A stretch of DNA of 64,000 nucleotides, taken from assembly GCF_900110415.1 (NCBI RefSeq), contig NZ_FODR01000003.1, forward strand, positions 372,001 to 436,000, written 5' to 3'. This document shows positions 16,671-25,190 of the stretch, piece after piece (the first letter of the stretch is position 1; every line of letters begins with the position of its first letter). The DNA comes from Mucilaginibacter sp. OK283 (lineage in GTDB: Bacteria > Bacteroidota > Bacteroidia > Sphingobacteriales > Sphingobacteriaceae). The position numbers and the translations under genes are program-made. The notes beneath the pieces were generated by a model, which was not told the origin of the DNA, ran no database searches, and worked only from the letters and a program-made list of their open reading frames with translations.

Positions 16671-18320
16671 ATGAGAAAGCTCTTTATCGTTTCATTCTTC
16701 ATCATATTTGCCGCCCTTGCCGGGTGGACTATCATCTGGAAACCCGCGGCCTGGTCGTTTGTGATTATGGTGCCTGTTTATGCCGTTGGTTTTTACGACC
16801 TGGTGCAAAAGAAGCACAGCATCGTGCGTAATTTTCCGGTGTTTGGCCACCTTCGGTTTTTAATGGAGGATTTGCGCCCCAAAATATACCAGTACTTTGT
16901 GGAAAGTGATACCAACGGTACCCCGTTCAACCGTCAAAACCGTAGTGTAGTTTACCAGCGTGCCAAAATGGTTGATGATACCCGCCCCTTTGGTACCGAG
17001 CTTGACGTTTACGAGAACGGCTACGAATGGCTTAACCACAGCATCGGGGCTATTGATCATCATAAACTGGATATGGCCCCGCGCGTAAAAGTTGGCGGGC
17101 CCGATTGTAAGCAGCCTTATATGGCGAGTGTATTCAACATATCAGCCATGAGTTTTGGTTCGTTGAGCGAGAACGCTATACTTGCCCTTAACGGGGGCGC
17201 CAAACTGGATAACTTTGCCCACAACACCGGCGAAGGCGGCCTGAGCGATCACCACCTGCAGCCCGGCGGCGATATTATCTGGCAGATAGGCACCGGTTAT
17301 TTTAGCTGCCGCCATAAGGATGGTACTATTGATTATGACGCTTTTGCCCAGCGCGCCGTGCTCCCGCAGGTAAAAATGATCGAGATCAAACTTTCGCAAG
17401 GTGCAAAGCCGGGTCATGGCGGTATTTTGCCGGCAGCCAAGGTAACGCCCGAGATTGCCCGGATTCGTTTGGTAGAGATGGGGCAGGATGTAGTATCGCC
17501 GCCATATCATACCGCTTTTAGCGATCCTATTGGTTTAACCACTTTTATCAAAAAACTGCGCGACCTGTCCGGCGGCAAGCCCATCGGTTTTAAACTGTGC
17601 GTGGGCCATAAAAGCGAATTTCTGGCTATTTGCAAGGCCATGGTTAAAACCGGCATCTACCCCGATTTTATTACCGTTGATGGGGGAGAGGGTGGCACCG
17701 GTGCCGCCCCGCTGGAGTTTTCCAACTCGGTAGGTATGCCCCTGCGCGAGGCTTTGGCCTTTGTATATGATGCCCTTACCGGGTTCGATATTAAAAAACA
17801 TATTAAGCTCATCGCATCGGGCAAGGTAGCTACCGGGTTCGATTTGGTGAAAAACTTTGCCATTGGCGCCGATATGTGTAACAGCGCCCGCGGCATGATG
17901 TTCGCCCTGGGATGCATCCAGGCGCTGGAGTGTAACATGAATACCTGCCCAACCGGCGTAGCTACCCAGGATAAAAGCCTGATGCGCGGCCTGGTAGTCG
18001 ATGATAAAAAGGTACGGGTAGCCAACTTCCACAAGGCAACGGTAGGCAGCGCTATCCAGATGATAGGTGCCGCCGGCCTCACCAAGCCCTGCGATCTGCA
18101 CCGCATGTTCATTTACCGGCGCATTAACCACAGCCAGATACAAACTTATGCCGAACTGTTCCCCTATATCCCAAAAGGCAGCCTGCTGAACACCCCATAT
18201 CCCGCCAGTTTTGAACTGGACATGGCCCTGAGCAGTGAAAATACTTTTTTACCGGATTATAGCGTGGTAACTAATATTGATTATAGTAATGTGAGTTCTT
18301 ATACAGTATCAAGTAATTAA
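16671..18320 (+). CDS. FMN-binding glutamate-synthase-like protein, membrane-anchored
   Basis: A 549-residue protein of the family sharing the FMN/Fe-S domain of glutamate synthase large subunit. Two N-terminal membrane helices (residues 5-25 and 27-45) anchor it. The TIM-barrel core shows ISAMSFGSLSENAILALNGG near 160, GAKPGHGGILPAAKV near 245, DGGEGGTGAAPLEF near 335, and a Cys cluster CNSARGMMFALGCI with CNMNTCPTG near 405-430 for an Fe-S cluster. It lacks the glutaminase domain, so it is not a complete glutamate synthase. Members are usually annotated only as FMN-binding; substrate is unknown. No operon partner is present. Confidence 0.9.
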   Translation: MRKLFIVSFFIIFAALAGWTIIWKPAAWSFVIMVPVYAVGFYDLVQKKHSIVRNFPVFGHLRFLMEDLRPKIYQYFVESDTNGTPFNRQNRSVVYQRAKMVDDTRPFGTELDVYENGYEWLNHSIGAIDHHKLDMAPRVKVGGPDCKQPYMASVFNISAMSFGSLSENAILALNGGAKLDNFAHNTGEGGLSDHHLQPGGDIIWQIGTGYFSCRHKDGTIDYDAFAQRAVLPQVKMIEIKLSQGAKPGHGGILPAAKVTPEIARIRLVEMGQDVVSPPYHTAFSDPIGLTTFIKKLRDLSGGKPIGFKLCVGHKSEFLAICKAMVKTGIYPDFITVDGGEGGTGAAPLEFSNSVGMPLREALAFVYDALTGFDIKKHIKLIASGKVATGFDLVKNFAIGADMCNSARGMMFALGCIQALECNMNTCPTGVATQDKSLMRGLVVDDKKVRVANFHKATVGSAIQMIGAAGLTKPCDLHRMFIYRRINHSQIQTYAELFPYIPKGSLLNTPYPASFELDMALSSENTFLPDYSVVTNIDYSNVSSYTVSSN

Positions 18321-18363
18321 TATCAGGAACAAAAACAAGTCGCGGAGAAATATGTCTCTCCTC

Positions 18364-18394
18364 CCTGTCATAGGCAGGTACGAAGCATCTAATC
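18364..18394 (+). repeat. Interspersed repeat family A, diverged half copy
   Basis: CCTGTCATAGGCAGGTACGA followed by AGCATCTAATC matches the family A arm with an altered centre. Confidence 0.5.
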
Positions 18395-18964
18395 ACGGGG
18401 CGCTATGTGTGGATATTGGAGCTTATAAACACTCAACTTAACCGCCTACTCAAATATAATAAATAAAATAACGAGCTGCAAATACAGTGCGGTATTTGCA
18501 TTTGTATTTAGCTATAGGTTTGTATATAAAAAAAGTACGTGTTGAAAAATAATTCTATTGATAATCAGATTGTTATATAAAAACACTCTCCCTTCAAATG
18601 CACCTGCCGCACCCTTGCCAGCCCCTTGTCAACCCTCGCCGGCACCTTCCGGCACCCTGTTAAGCACCTGCCAAACGTGGTTTATTTTTTCAATAAATCA
18701 ACAAATTTAAAACTGGATTTTTGTTTTGGAACAATAGCTCTAAAATATTCATTAACTCTTTTTGAAGAGGTGATTTTTACGGACAAGGAAACGCTGTTTT
18801 GGGAAAAAAACGGCGACCGGCCCAGGTAAAGGAGTCGATAGTTATGGGGGGAGGGCAATCAAATGCATTTTGTTGCATGGGTTGCTTTTTTGTTGAAAAA
18901 ACGATTTAGCAATTTGTGTCCCTTGTTTGCGAAATTCAACGCGCACCACTTTGAAATTAACGGG

Positions 18965-19180
18965 AAACAGGAGGCACCTACGGAGCCAATTTGCGGGAGG
19001 GTGCAAACGCTATAAACACGTGACTCCGCTATAATCGGTGGCTGCTAAATCGTTCTGAAAAAGTTCCGGGGTTTAGAACAATCTTGCTATGCATTTACAG
19101 ATTTTTATAATTCCGGCGGAGTACCGTGTTTGTGGTAAAAAAAGCAATGGTTTTTGGGCTCCCGTAGGTGCCTCCTGTTT
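18965..19180. repeat. Long imperfect palindrome (family F)
   Basis: The 23-nt arm at 18965-18987 (AAACAGGAGGCACCTACGG...) matches the reverse complement of 19157-19180 with one insertion. Inside, GTGACTCCGCTATAAT pairs imperfectly with ATAATTCCGGCGGAGTAC, so most of the 216 bp could fold into a single hairpin. Confidence 0.7.
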
Positions 19181-19255
19181 TAAAGTGAAATCCCTGGCCT
19201 AAACCCCAATCACCTAAATTCAATTATTATATTTATTAGCCGATATTTGTTTTAA

Positions 19256-19393
19256 ATGGAGAAGTTAAGAAATTTTTACGCCCTGTTTTGGATCCTGGGT
19301 TTAACCCTGCTGATCTACGCTTTCTTTAGGATTAAGCAGGAGATTTTCCGGCATAGAAAACCAGCTACAGAAATAAAAAAGCCCATCTCCTGA
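19256..19393 (+). CDS. Small single-span membrane protein (45 residues)
   Basis: ATG 19256 to TGA 19391-19393 encodes MEKLRNFYALFWILGLTLLI followed by YAFFRIKQEIFRHRKPATEIKKPIS. There is one clear membrane helix (about residues 8-25) with a basic cytoplasmic tail, the layout of many real micro-proteins. An AT-rich leader precedes the ATG. It is isolated between two repeat-filled gaps, so it must have its own promoter. I do not recognise a family. Chance cannot be excluded at this length, but codon choice (CTG, GCC, TTT mix) resembles neighbours. Confidence 0.5.
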   Translation: MEKLRNFYALFWILGLTLLIYAFFRIKQEIFRHRKPATEIKKPIS

Positions 19394-19632
19394 CCATAAT
19401 TTGGATGAACAAAGCAGTTCCCTCCCTCGGGAGGGGCGCGATAGAAATGGGCGCAAAGGCAGGGAGGGGTTTAATGAACTATTTACGTTTCAGGGAACGA
19501 TTTAGCTGAGCGAAAACTATGTCATAGCGAGTATCCATCAGCTTCGGCTGAAAAAACAGTAATGACATGGTTGCAAATGGGGTTATTCTGGGACCATCAG
19601 ATTTGCGCTTCCTTTTAAAAAGCGGTGGAAAA

Positions 19633-19746
19633 GTGCGATTCCCCTCTTGAGAGGGGCGGAGGGGTGTGTTATGCATGCGCAATGAAACGCGGAAAAACAC
19701 ACCCCTGCCAACGCACCTCCTACCGCGCCCCCTCTCGAGAGGGGAA
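19633..19746. repeat. Palindromic repeat family B, copy 1
   Basis: Begins GTGCGATTCCCCTCTTGAGA, continues GGGGCGGAGGGGTGTG, and ends with CGCCCCCTCTCGAGAGGGGA, the imperfect reverse complement of its start. The same ends and middle recur at 36788-36903. Confidence 0.8.
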
Positions 19747-19792
19747 TAAAAAATACATTTGATAATCAACGTATTATAATCATGTCATTGCG

Positions 19793-19820
19793 AGGCACGA
19801 AGCAATCTCTGAACTATGCC
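19793..19820 (+). repeat. Family A-like repeat, diverged copy
   Basis: TGTCATTGCGAGGCACGAAG followed by CAATCTCT shares the TGTCAT, GAG and ACGAAGCA core with the family A arms. Confidence 0.45.
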
Positions 19821-20322
19821 CGATGTTTTGTGGGTTACGAAATTACTTTGTAGAGGCTACAACATCGGCCCGCTCATGGCCGCGGGGGCCTAATCCTTTT
19901 TGTCTTGAAACAAAAAGGACAAAAAGACCGAGCGTAGCGAGATAATGAGCACCTATAAAAAACAAACGACAGCGAATAATTCAAGTCAGCAGAAATGCTT
20001 CTTTGCGCTCGGGGCCTTTGCCCTGCAAAACGGCCAAAACCTGGGCTGGAATTATTTTGCCCCGGTGCGCTTTATCCCCCGCACCTGCAAAAACTTCCTA
20101 TGCCCTGCCACCGCACTACCCACCATTGTTTTGGCCGTTTTCGCCCGAAGCTGTTCTGCTGACACATTGGGGAAGACGAGAGCTTCTTATTTATGAAACA
20201 TACGCAGCTGAAATTCTGCTAATTCTGGTTCAGACAAAAGAGCTTTTCCAAGGGCACAAGTCAGCCGTACTCAATCCATCTGACAGACGCCAAGAGAGCG
20301 TGGAAAATATTTATCTTTGAAT

Positions 20323-20886
20323 ATGGTGCATGATTGGAATAAGTTGGCCATCGATATTTTAAAGGTTGCCGAAGAAAAATTCGGAAAAAGGAACCCTGCT
20401 AAGTTTAATGGTCTGGAATGTTGGTTTACTCAAACTCAACCGGAACTCTGCGGGGATTCTATTGAAGGATATACAATATATCTTTCTGAAAGCACACTTG
20501 AAAGTTTTCCCAACCTTCTTTTTGAATGTTCACACGAATTGGTTCACTTATTATTTCCAACCACAAAAGAGCAAGTTAATTTCCTTGAAGAAGGGATTGC
20601 AACAAGCTTTCAGTTCGAGATGTTAGACAGGTACAATTTCCAACCCCACGTTATAAATGCCTATAAATTAACTTTGAACGATAATCCAAAATATAAGAAG
20701 GCTTACGAACTAATTCAATGGATTAAGCCGGACTATTCAATTGTTATCAAACAAATAAGAGAGGACTATCCTGATATTTTATTATCAGATTTAACTATCG
20801 AGCATTTGAAAAAGTATCCATCTATACCAAAGTCAATTATTTCTGACTTGCTGCGAAAATTCAATACTGATGAATCCTCAAGTTAG
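20323..20886 (+). CDS. Uncharacterised protein with HExxH zincin-like motif
   Basis: A 187-residue soluble protein. It contains CSHELVHLLFP near residue 70, an HExxH zinc-protease motif, followed about 15 residues later by FLEEGIATSF, which offers a third (Glu) zinc ligand as in gluzincins. A TTG start at 20317 also exists, but ATG 20323 is chosen. No signal peptide is seen, so it would act in the cytoplasm. The gene is more AT-rich than the housekeeping genes here, lies in a repeat-rich segment, and is convergent with a small membrane-protein gene. No family name or substrate can be given; an inactive structural relative is possible. Confidence 0.65.
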   Translation: MVHDWNKLAIDILKVAEEKFGKRNPAKFNGLECWFTQTQPELCGDSIEGYTIYLSESTLESFPNLLFECSHELVHLLFPTTKEQVNFLEEGIATSFQFEMLDRYNFQPHVINAYKLTLNDNPKYKKAYELIQWIKPDYSIVIKQIREDYPDILLSDLTIEHLKKYPSIPKSIISDLLRKFNTDESSS

Positions 20887-20933
20887 CCGCACAAGCCTGC
20901 GCCAAAGGGAGGAGCACCAAATGAAAATGAGGA

Positions 20934-21461
20934 TTAATCAAGAAGCATAGGGAAAGTGATACTTATGCCGAATTCGTAATAAACGTCTTGGGCGTATAAC
21001 CTGCCGTCTTCATCCTCAAATTCTATGTTATATTGTTTTTGTTTGCCTTTTGGATTAACTATATCTGGCGGATTACCGCCAACGAGAGTCTGCACTTCAT
21101 GAAAAATTTCACCAACCTCAACGTAGTCTCGTTTTACGCGTAGTATACAATGCTCATTTTCTTCACCATGAAATTCCTTTAAAAGTACATTCAACGCTCT
21201 CGAATTATTAAGCCGAAACCCGTATTCGTCTGGCATCTCTGAAGTTAATGCGAAACGCGGTCGAATAGAACGTCTATCTTTTTCCAAGGAGTATTTATTA
21301 ATTTTAGTTTGGAGCTTATTTATTTTTTCCTGCTTGTTAAAAGACATTACAACGAATATTATTCCAGTAATAGTAGCAAAAAAACCGAGGATAGAGAAAA
21401 TCGCCTGAATAGCGTCGGGCTTACCCATTAAAAAATCATTAAATAGTGTACTCCAACTCAT
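20934..21461 (-). CDS. Small membrane protein of unknown function
   Basis: A 175-residue protein with one N-terminal membrane helix (about residues 17-40, AIQAIFSILGFFATITGIIF) followed by a short coiled-coil-like stretch (NKQEKINKLQTKINKYSLEK) and a soluble domain of about 110 residues with no motif I recognise. It is convergent with the HExxH gene, separated by 47 bp, and shares its AT-rich composition, so both may belong to one acquired segment. Function is unknown. Confidence 0.6.
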   Translation of the reverse strand: MSWSTLFNDFLMGKPDAIQAIFSILGFFATITGIIFVVMSFNKQEKINKLQTKINKYSLEKDRRSIRPRFALTSEMPDEYGFRLNNSRALNVLLKEFHGEENEHCILRVKRDYVEVGEIFHEVQTLVGGNPPDIVNPKGKQKQYNIEFEDEDGRLYAQDVYYEFGISITFPMLLD

Positions 21462-21920
21462 ATCGCAATATAATATTTATATGTTGTTTGACGGCGTCGT
21501 TTTTTTAGCTCAGGTCTTGCGTTTAGTTTTTTGCGGGATGGGTGATCTGTGTTTCCAATAGCCCCCTACTTGGCGCAAGTCTTGTGTAAAGAGCGGAGCG
21601 ATGGGGACTTGTGATTGTTTTAGTTCTGAAGTATGCAAAATCCTGTAATCTGATAAATCTGCTTAATCCGAGTTCAGACAAATTTCCCCGCGTTAAGGAC
21701 TGCAATGGATACCGGCCAAAAGGTCATGTGCGGGCCGCTCCTAATGCCTGTGCAGTATGAATGAAAGGCCTGGCCCCGTTTCTACCAACGGGGAAACGCC
21801 CAAAGAGCATGATTGGATGGTATTGTCCGCAACTTTCTACACACTTTCCTGCACAAACCAAACTTATTTCGCAAATAATTCTTATCTTGTTTCCCCTTCT
21901 TTTTTTGAGGGGTTATAATT
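21462..21920. other. Intergenic region with a half copy of repeat family D
   Basis: No gene. The segment 21622-21679 (ending TTAATCCGAGTTCAGAC) matches one arm of the palindromes at 42834-42928 and 43634-43748. Additional inverted bits around AAGTCTTG and GGACTTGTG (21571-21611) suggest an older repeat. The last 80 bp are AT-rich and probably carry the cytidine deaminase promoter. Confidence 0.5.
21622..21679. repeat. Interspersed repeat family D, half copy
   Basis: Contains AATCTGCTTAATCCGAGTTC followed by AGAC, identical in its last 20 bp to the right arm of the copy at 43716-43748. Confidence 0.6.
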
Positions 21921-22409
21921 ATGACTAACCACGAAATTAAAATAGCATTCGACGAATACGATTCTATTGAACAATTGGATAAAACAGATTACAGGCTGTG
22001 TCTTGAAGCAGCCGAAGCATTAAAAAACTCCCATTCGCCATACTCGAAGTTCAGGGTAGGGGCGGCGTTGCGGTTGCAAAGCGGCAAAATTATTTATGGC
22101 AGCAACCAGGAAAACGTAGCCTATCCTTCGGGATTATGCGCCGAGCGGGTTGCGTTGTTTTATTGGGGGGCCAACCACCCCAACGACCCGGTGGAAGCCA
22201 TGGCCGTGACTGCCCAGACTGATGAATTTGAGCTCACCCGCCCGGTAACCTCATGCGGATCGTGCCTGCAGGTATTGGCCGAAGTTGAAAAAAAACAGAA
22301 CAAGCCCATCAAAATTATATTATATGCACAGCAGGGGCCTGTTTGGGTAATACAAGGCATTGAAAACCAACTGCCCTTTTTGTTTTTTGAAGAGCGCCTT
22401 ACTACATAA
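21921..22409 (+). CDS. cdd: Cytidine deaminase
   Basis: A 162-residue cytoplasmic enzyme that converts cytidine and deoxycytidine to uridine forms in pyrimidine salvage. The zinc site is clear: GLCAERVALF, where Cys73 is a ligand and Glu75 the proton shuttle, and SCGSCLQVL with Cys112 and Cys115. Earlier SPYSKFRVGAAL near residue 39 is the family substrate-binding strand. Using a Cys in place of His in the first motif marks the tetrameric class. It sits 3 bp before a secreted SGNH hydrolase gene, so the two are probably co-transcribed although functionally unrelated. Confidence 0.93.
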   Translation: MTNHEIKIAFDEYDSIEQLDKTDYRLCLEAAEALKNSHSPYSKFRVGAALRLQSGKIIYGSNQENVAYPSGLCAERVALFYWGANHPNDPVEAMAVTAQTDEFELTRPVTSCGSCLQVLAEVEKKQNKPIKIILYAQQGPVWVIQGIENQLPFLFFEERLTT

Positions 22410-22412
22410 ACC

Positions 22413-23072
22413 ATGAAATTAAAACTGTTTTTATTGCTGATGGGCTGTGCCTTTACAGCTAATTTGTTTGCGCAGCAAGGGTTTCCGTTTGATAACGAGA
22501 TCAGAGCCTTTAAACACCAGGATAGCATCAGCTTCCCCAAGAAGGACGGCATTTTATTTATAGGCAGCTCATCCATCCGCCTTTGGGCCGACCTGGAACA
22601 ACGCTTTGCCGGTAAGCCCATTATTAAACGCGGCGTTGGCGGCAGCACCATTGAGCAATTGGTTGATTATTATACACCCTATATCATGATGCCTTATAGC
22701 CCCCGCAAAATATTTATTTATGCCGGTGAAAATGACATCGCAGCCGGGAAATCCGGGCAGTTTGTAGCCGATGAGTTTAGTAAGCTATGGATGCTGGTAC
22801 ATAGGGAGCTGCCCAAAGCCGAGGTTTATTATATGTCGGTAAAGCCAAGCCCGTCGCGCGCCAAATATTACGCCGAAGTGTATAAAGCTAATGGGTTGAT
22901 AAAAGCCTACCTGAAGAATAAGCCTAAGAGCCATTATGTAGATTTAGTGCCGGCCATCTACAAGCCCGGCACAACCCAGCCCGATAGTAGCCTGTTTAAA
23001 AGCGATTACCTGCATTTGAACCCGAAAGGCTATGATAAATGGGAAAAGGTGCTGAGGCCATTGGTGCGGTAA
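22413..23072 (+). CDS. Secreted SGNH/GDSL-type hydrolase
   Basis: A 219-residue exported esterase-like protein. The signal peptide runs to about residue 21 (GCAFTANLFAQ). SGNH blocks follow: block I ILFIGSSSIRLW with the catalytic Ser near residue 48, block II RGVGGSTIEQL, block III IYAGENDIAAGK (GxND), and block V SDYLHLNPKGY with the Asp-x-x-His pair. The length is normal for platelet-activating-factor acetylhydrolase-like members. The likely substrates are acylated sugars or lipids in the periplasm; nothing in the neighbourhood narrows this. Confidence 0.9.
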   Translation: MKLKLFLLLMGCAFTANLFAQQGFPFDNEIRAFKHQDSISFPKKDGILFIGSSSIRLWADLEQRFAGKPIIKRGVGGSTIEQLVDYYTPYIMMPYSPRKIFIYAGENDIAAGKSGQFVADEFSKLWMLVHRELPKAEVYYMSVKPSPSRAKYYAEVYKANGLIKAYLKNKPKSHYVDLVPAIYKPGTTQPDSSLFKSDYLHLNPKGYDKWEKVLRPLVR

Positions 23073-23098
23073 AAAAGTTACCCTAAGGGACAATGAAG

Positions 23099-23332
23099 TA
23101 ATCGCATGGCGGCAACTACTCACCCGGTCGAGGCTACGCCCGACCACCCTCTCTCCGGCTGCGCCGCAAAGAGGGTTTTAGAGTTGTTCCTAAAATAAAT
23201 ATTTGATTATCAATTATTTAAAAATAAACCCTCTTTCCACCGCAGGTGAAGAGAGGGTGGTCGGGCGTAGCCTCGACCGGGTGAGTTTTAGCCAGCGTTT
23301 AAGCGAATGTTTATGTAAATTCCAATACATGA
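23099..23332. repeat. Palindromic repeat family C, copy 1
   Basis: A 37-bp arm (23118-23154, starting ACTCACCCGGTCGAGGCTAC) has a perfect reverse complement at 23250-23286. Inner shorter arms AAAGAGGGTTTT and AAACCCTCTTT enclose an AT-rich core. The flanks ATCGCATGGCGG and the right-hand stretch TAGCC..CGTTT also match the copy at 52983-53212. Confidence 0.85.
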
Positions 23333-23411
23333 TGCACAGGCAATTCGTGCAATTCGAATAAATCCGTGCCATTCGTGTTTATAAATTCGCCTCATTCGTG
23401 TGCAATAAAAA

Positions 23412-23432
23412 AGGCCCCGCCTGGCGGGGCCT
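23412..23432 (-). terminator. Intrinsic terminator of the NTF2-like gene
   Basis: AGGCCCCGCC and GGCGGGGCCT pair across a minimal loop. On the minus strand the stem is followed by a run of six T, directly downstream of the gene ending at 23475. Confidence 0.8.
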
Positions 23433-23474
23433 ATACTTACTTACATTATAAACACTAAACTAAAACTCTCTTTT

Positions 23475-23903
23475 TTATTTAAAAACGCTGTATACGTTGG
23501 TAATTTTCCAGCCTTTGCCGGTATTGGCAACGGTTACGTAGTTGGTGCGCACAAAGCCGTCAAACTGCATATCTACTTTTACAACGGCCATGTCGGAGTT
23601 ACTTTCCATAATGGTGGTACTGGTGGTACAATTTTGCTCGATATTTTTGTTTGATTTTATCGACTCAATCATTTCGTTTTTGGTAAAGCTTAATACGTTT
23701 TTACCACGTAACATATTAAATTTGGCCGATTGGTCAACCACATCGCCAAGGCCCTGAATTTTGCCGCGGGTCATGGCATCTACATAAGTATTTATTGCGA
23801 AATTGCGGGTCAGGTTGTCGCCTTCGGCATTTACGTTTGCTTTGGCTGCGCCACATACTATTACTAAAGCTACTGCTGCGATTATTGATTTTAAGGTTTT
23901 CAT
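23475..23903 (-). CDS. Secreted NTF2-like (lumazine-binding-like) protein
   Basis: A 142-residue exported protein. The signal peptide (residues 1-22) ends at GAAKANVNA. The mature part resembles the NTF2-like/lumazine-binding-like family common in Bacteroidota: NYVDAMTRGKIQGL-type helix (here TYVDAMTRGKIQGLGDVVDQ), a middle region FTKNEMIESIKSNKNIEQNC, and a last strand WKITNVYSVF. Such domains form a cone-shaped ligand pocket, but their role in this setting is unknown. The gene stands alone with its own terminator. Confidence 0.7.
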   Translation of the reverse strand: MKTLKSIIAAVALVIVCGAAKANVNAEGDNLTRNFAINTYVDAMTRGKIQGLGDVVDQSAKFNMLRGKNVLSFTKNEMIESIKSNKNIEQNCTTSTTIMESNSDMAVVKVDMQFDGFVRTNYVTVANTGKGWKITNVYSVFK

Positions 23904-24070
23904 ATTGTTGTTGTTTGGAGGTTATTTGTTTTTTAATTTATATCTATAAGACAGCGGCACTATTCCATTCGTTACAGCTAAATCAATAGATTTGTACGAT
24001 TTAACAAACATTTAACAATTGGTATTTTTTATTAAATATTTAGCAACAGAAATATAATATATACCACGCT

Positions 24071-24583
24071 ATGGTTGATTTTACTACCATTATTTTGCAA
24101 TTTGCTGAACAGGGCGAAAAAACCGGCTGGACTTATATTGAAATTCCGGCCGATATTGCACAGGAAATGAAGCCCGGGAATAAAAAATCTTTCCGGGTGA
24201 AGGGCAAACTCGATAACCTGGACGTGCGCGGCATGGCCCTGATGCCCATGGGCGAGGGCAACTTTATTATGGCGCTGAAAAAAGATGTTTGCAAAGCCCT
24301 GCACAAAAGCCGCGGCGCCATGCTGCGCGCGCAGCTTGAACCCGATGATGATTTTAAATTTGCGATACCTGCCGACCTGCTGGAATGTTTTGAATACGAG
24401 CCCGAGGGCGAGGCTTTTTTTAATAGCCTTGCCGAAAGCCACCGCGGCTATTTTATAAAGTGGATAGATAGCGCCAAAACCGACGCCACCCGCGCCAACC
24501 GGATAGCCAGCACAATCAACGCCATGGTAAGGCGAATGGATTATGGGATGATGCTGCGGGAACTGAAGAAGATGAGGGAGTAA
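24071..24583 (+). CDS. YdeI/OmpD-associated-family, DUF1905-containing protein
   Basis: A 170-residue soluble protein in two parts. The N-terminal 95 residues are a DUF1905 barrel (GWTYIEIPADIAQEMKPGNK, then FRVKGKLDNLDVRGMALMP). The C-terminal part reads LAESHRGYFIKWIDSAKTDA then RANRIASTINAMVRRMDYG, the Bacteroidota YdeI/OmpD-associated helical tail (HRxYfikWIesAKtdeTRakRi). This tail in longer relatives is linked to antimicrobial-peptide resistance, but the biochemical role is unknown. It is monocistronic. Confidence 0.85.
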   Translation: MVDFTTIILQFAEQGEKTGWTYIEIPADIAQEMKPGNKKSFRVKGKLDNLDVRGMALMPMGEGNFIMALKKDVCKALHKSRGAMLRAQLEPDDDFKFAIPADLLECFEYEPEGEAFFNSLAESHRGYFIKWIDSAKTDATRANRIASTINAMVRRMDYGMMLRELKKMRE

Positions 24584-24713
24584 TGACACCTTATTAATGA
24601 CGAGAATAAATTTAAATTGCCAGTTAAAAAAAGCAATATTTAATGGCATTGCTTTAACAAAATGCATAAACGATAATAGCAATACATAGATTTGTAATTC
24701 ATCAATAAAAAGA

Positions 24714-25079
24714 ATGGTTAAATTATTTATTGTGGGTATACCCCGCGATATGGAGGAGATCGAATTACTCGAGATATTTACCCTGTATGGCCAGGTTGAA
24801 CAAGTAAAGATCATTACCGACATTGATACAGGCCAAAGCAAAGGGTATGGCTTTATTAATATGGCAGACGAGCCCGGTGCAATCAGGGCTATTGATGCAT
24901 TAAACGGCGCAACAATTGACGATCGTGAAATCAGCGTACGCTTAGCCGACGACAAACGGCCCGCTCCGGAACCTCCAAAGCAACCTTTTAAAAAATCCTT
25001 TACACCCAAAAATCAATATCAAAAGGTAAACCCGCATACATCAAACGAAAAACAGAAAAGACCGAGGAGGCCGCTTTGA
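24714..25079 (+). CDS. RNA-binding protein with one RRM
   Basis: A 121-residue RNA-binding protein. The RRM spans residues 1-80. RNP2 is LFIVGI at residues 4-9 and RNP1 is KGYGFINM near residue 43-50. Both differ from eukaryotic types but keep aromatic residues for RNA stacking. A basic, Pro-rich, disordered tail follows (residues 82-121, KRPAPEPPKQPFKKSF), which could add unspecific RNA affinity. Short single-RRM proteins of this kind occur in Bacteroidota, where some affect global gene expression. It is monocistronic with an AT-rich leader. Confidence 0.9.
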   Translation: MVKLFIVGIPRDMEEIELLEIFTLYGQVEQVKIITDIDTGQSKGYGFINMADEPGAIRAIDALNGATIDDREISVRLADDKRPAPEPPKQPFKKSFTPKNQYQKVNPHTSNEKQKRPRRPL

Positions 25080-25190
25080 TGCTTTAGGCCGTTTTTTTAC
25101 TGCTGCTGTTTAGGAATAACGTTTTTTGCATCAGGCTAAATTTTAATATATTAGCGTGATATAAATAAACCACACTAATTCCTAAACCGC

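Larger units (their letters stand above)
18321..19255. other. Long repeat-bearing intergenic region
   Basis: No protein gene is supported. It contains a weak family A copy at 18364-18394, a C-rich run of CACCTGCC-like units at 18598-18675, and a long imperfect palindrome 18965-19180. A 67-codon frame at 18626-18829 overlaps the C-rich run and has no family features. Confidence 0.55.
19394..20322. other. Repeat-dominated intergenic region
   Basis: Contains a family B palindrome (19633-19746), a related fragment near 19423-19472 (CTCCCTCGGGAGGGG), a family A-like copy (19793-19820) and a stretch at 19890-20200. That stretch carries overlapping frames of about 83-105 codons with a Cys/Ala/Leu-rich, low-information translation. 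Similar frames seem to recur in relatives as spurious hypothetical proteins, so I treat it as repeat DNA and not as a gene. Confidence 0.5.
23073..23474. other. Intergenic region occupied by repeat family C and a terminator
   Basis: No gene. Most of it is the long palindromic element 23099-23332. Then come degenerate ATTCGTG direct repeats (23339-23405), and a GC-rich terminator at 23412-23432. Confidence 0.75.

Noticed and set aside
17535..18143. 202-codon minus-strand frame inside the FMN-binding protein gene
   Set aside because: Antisense to a conserved domain with clear motifs; the translation resembles nothing.
18626..18829. 67-codon frame in the gap after the FMN protein
   Set aside because: Begins in a C-rich repeat run; no ribosome-binding context, signal or motif.
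19945..20320. Overlapping frames of 83 and 105 codons on the plus strand
   Set aside because: They overlap in different frames, have no domain features, and lie in repeat-type DNA.
24032..25009. 325-codon minus-strand frame opposite the YdeI and RRM genes
   Set aside because: It is the shadow of two well-supported plus-strand genes and has no domain of its own.
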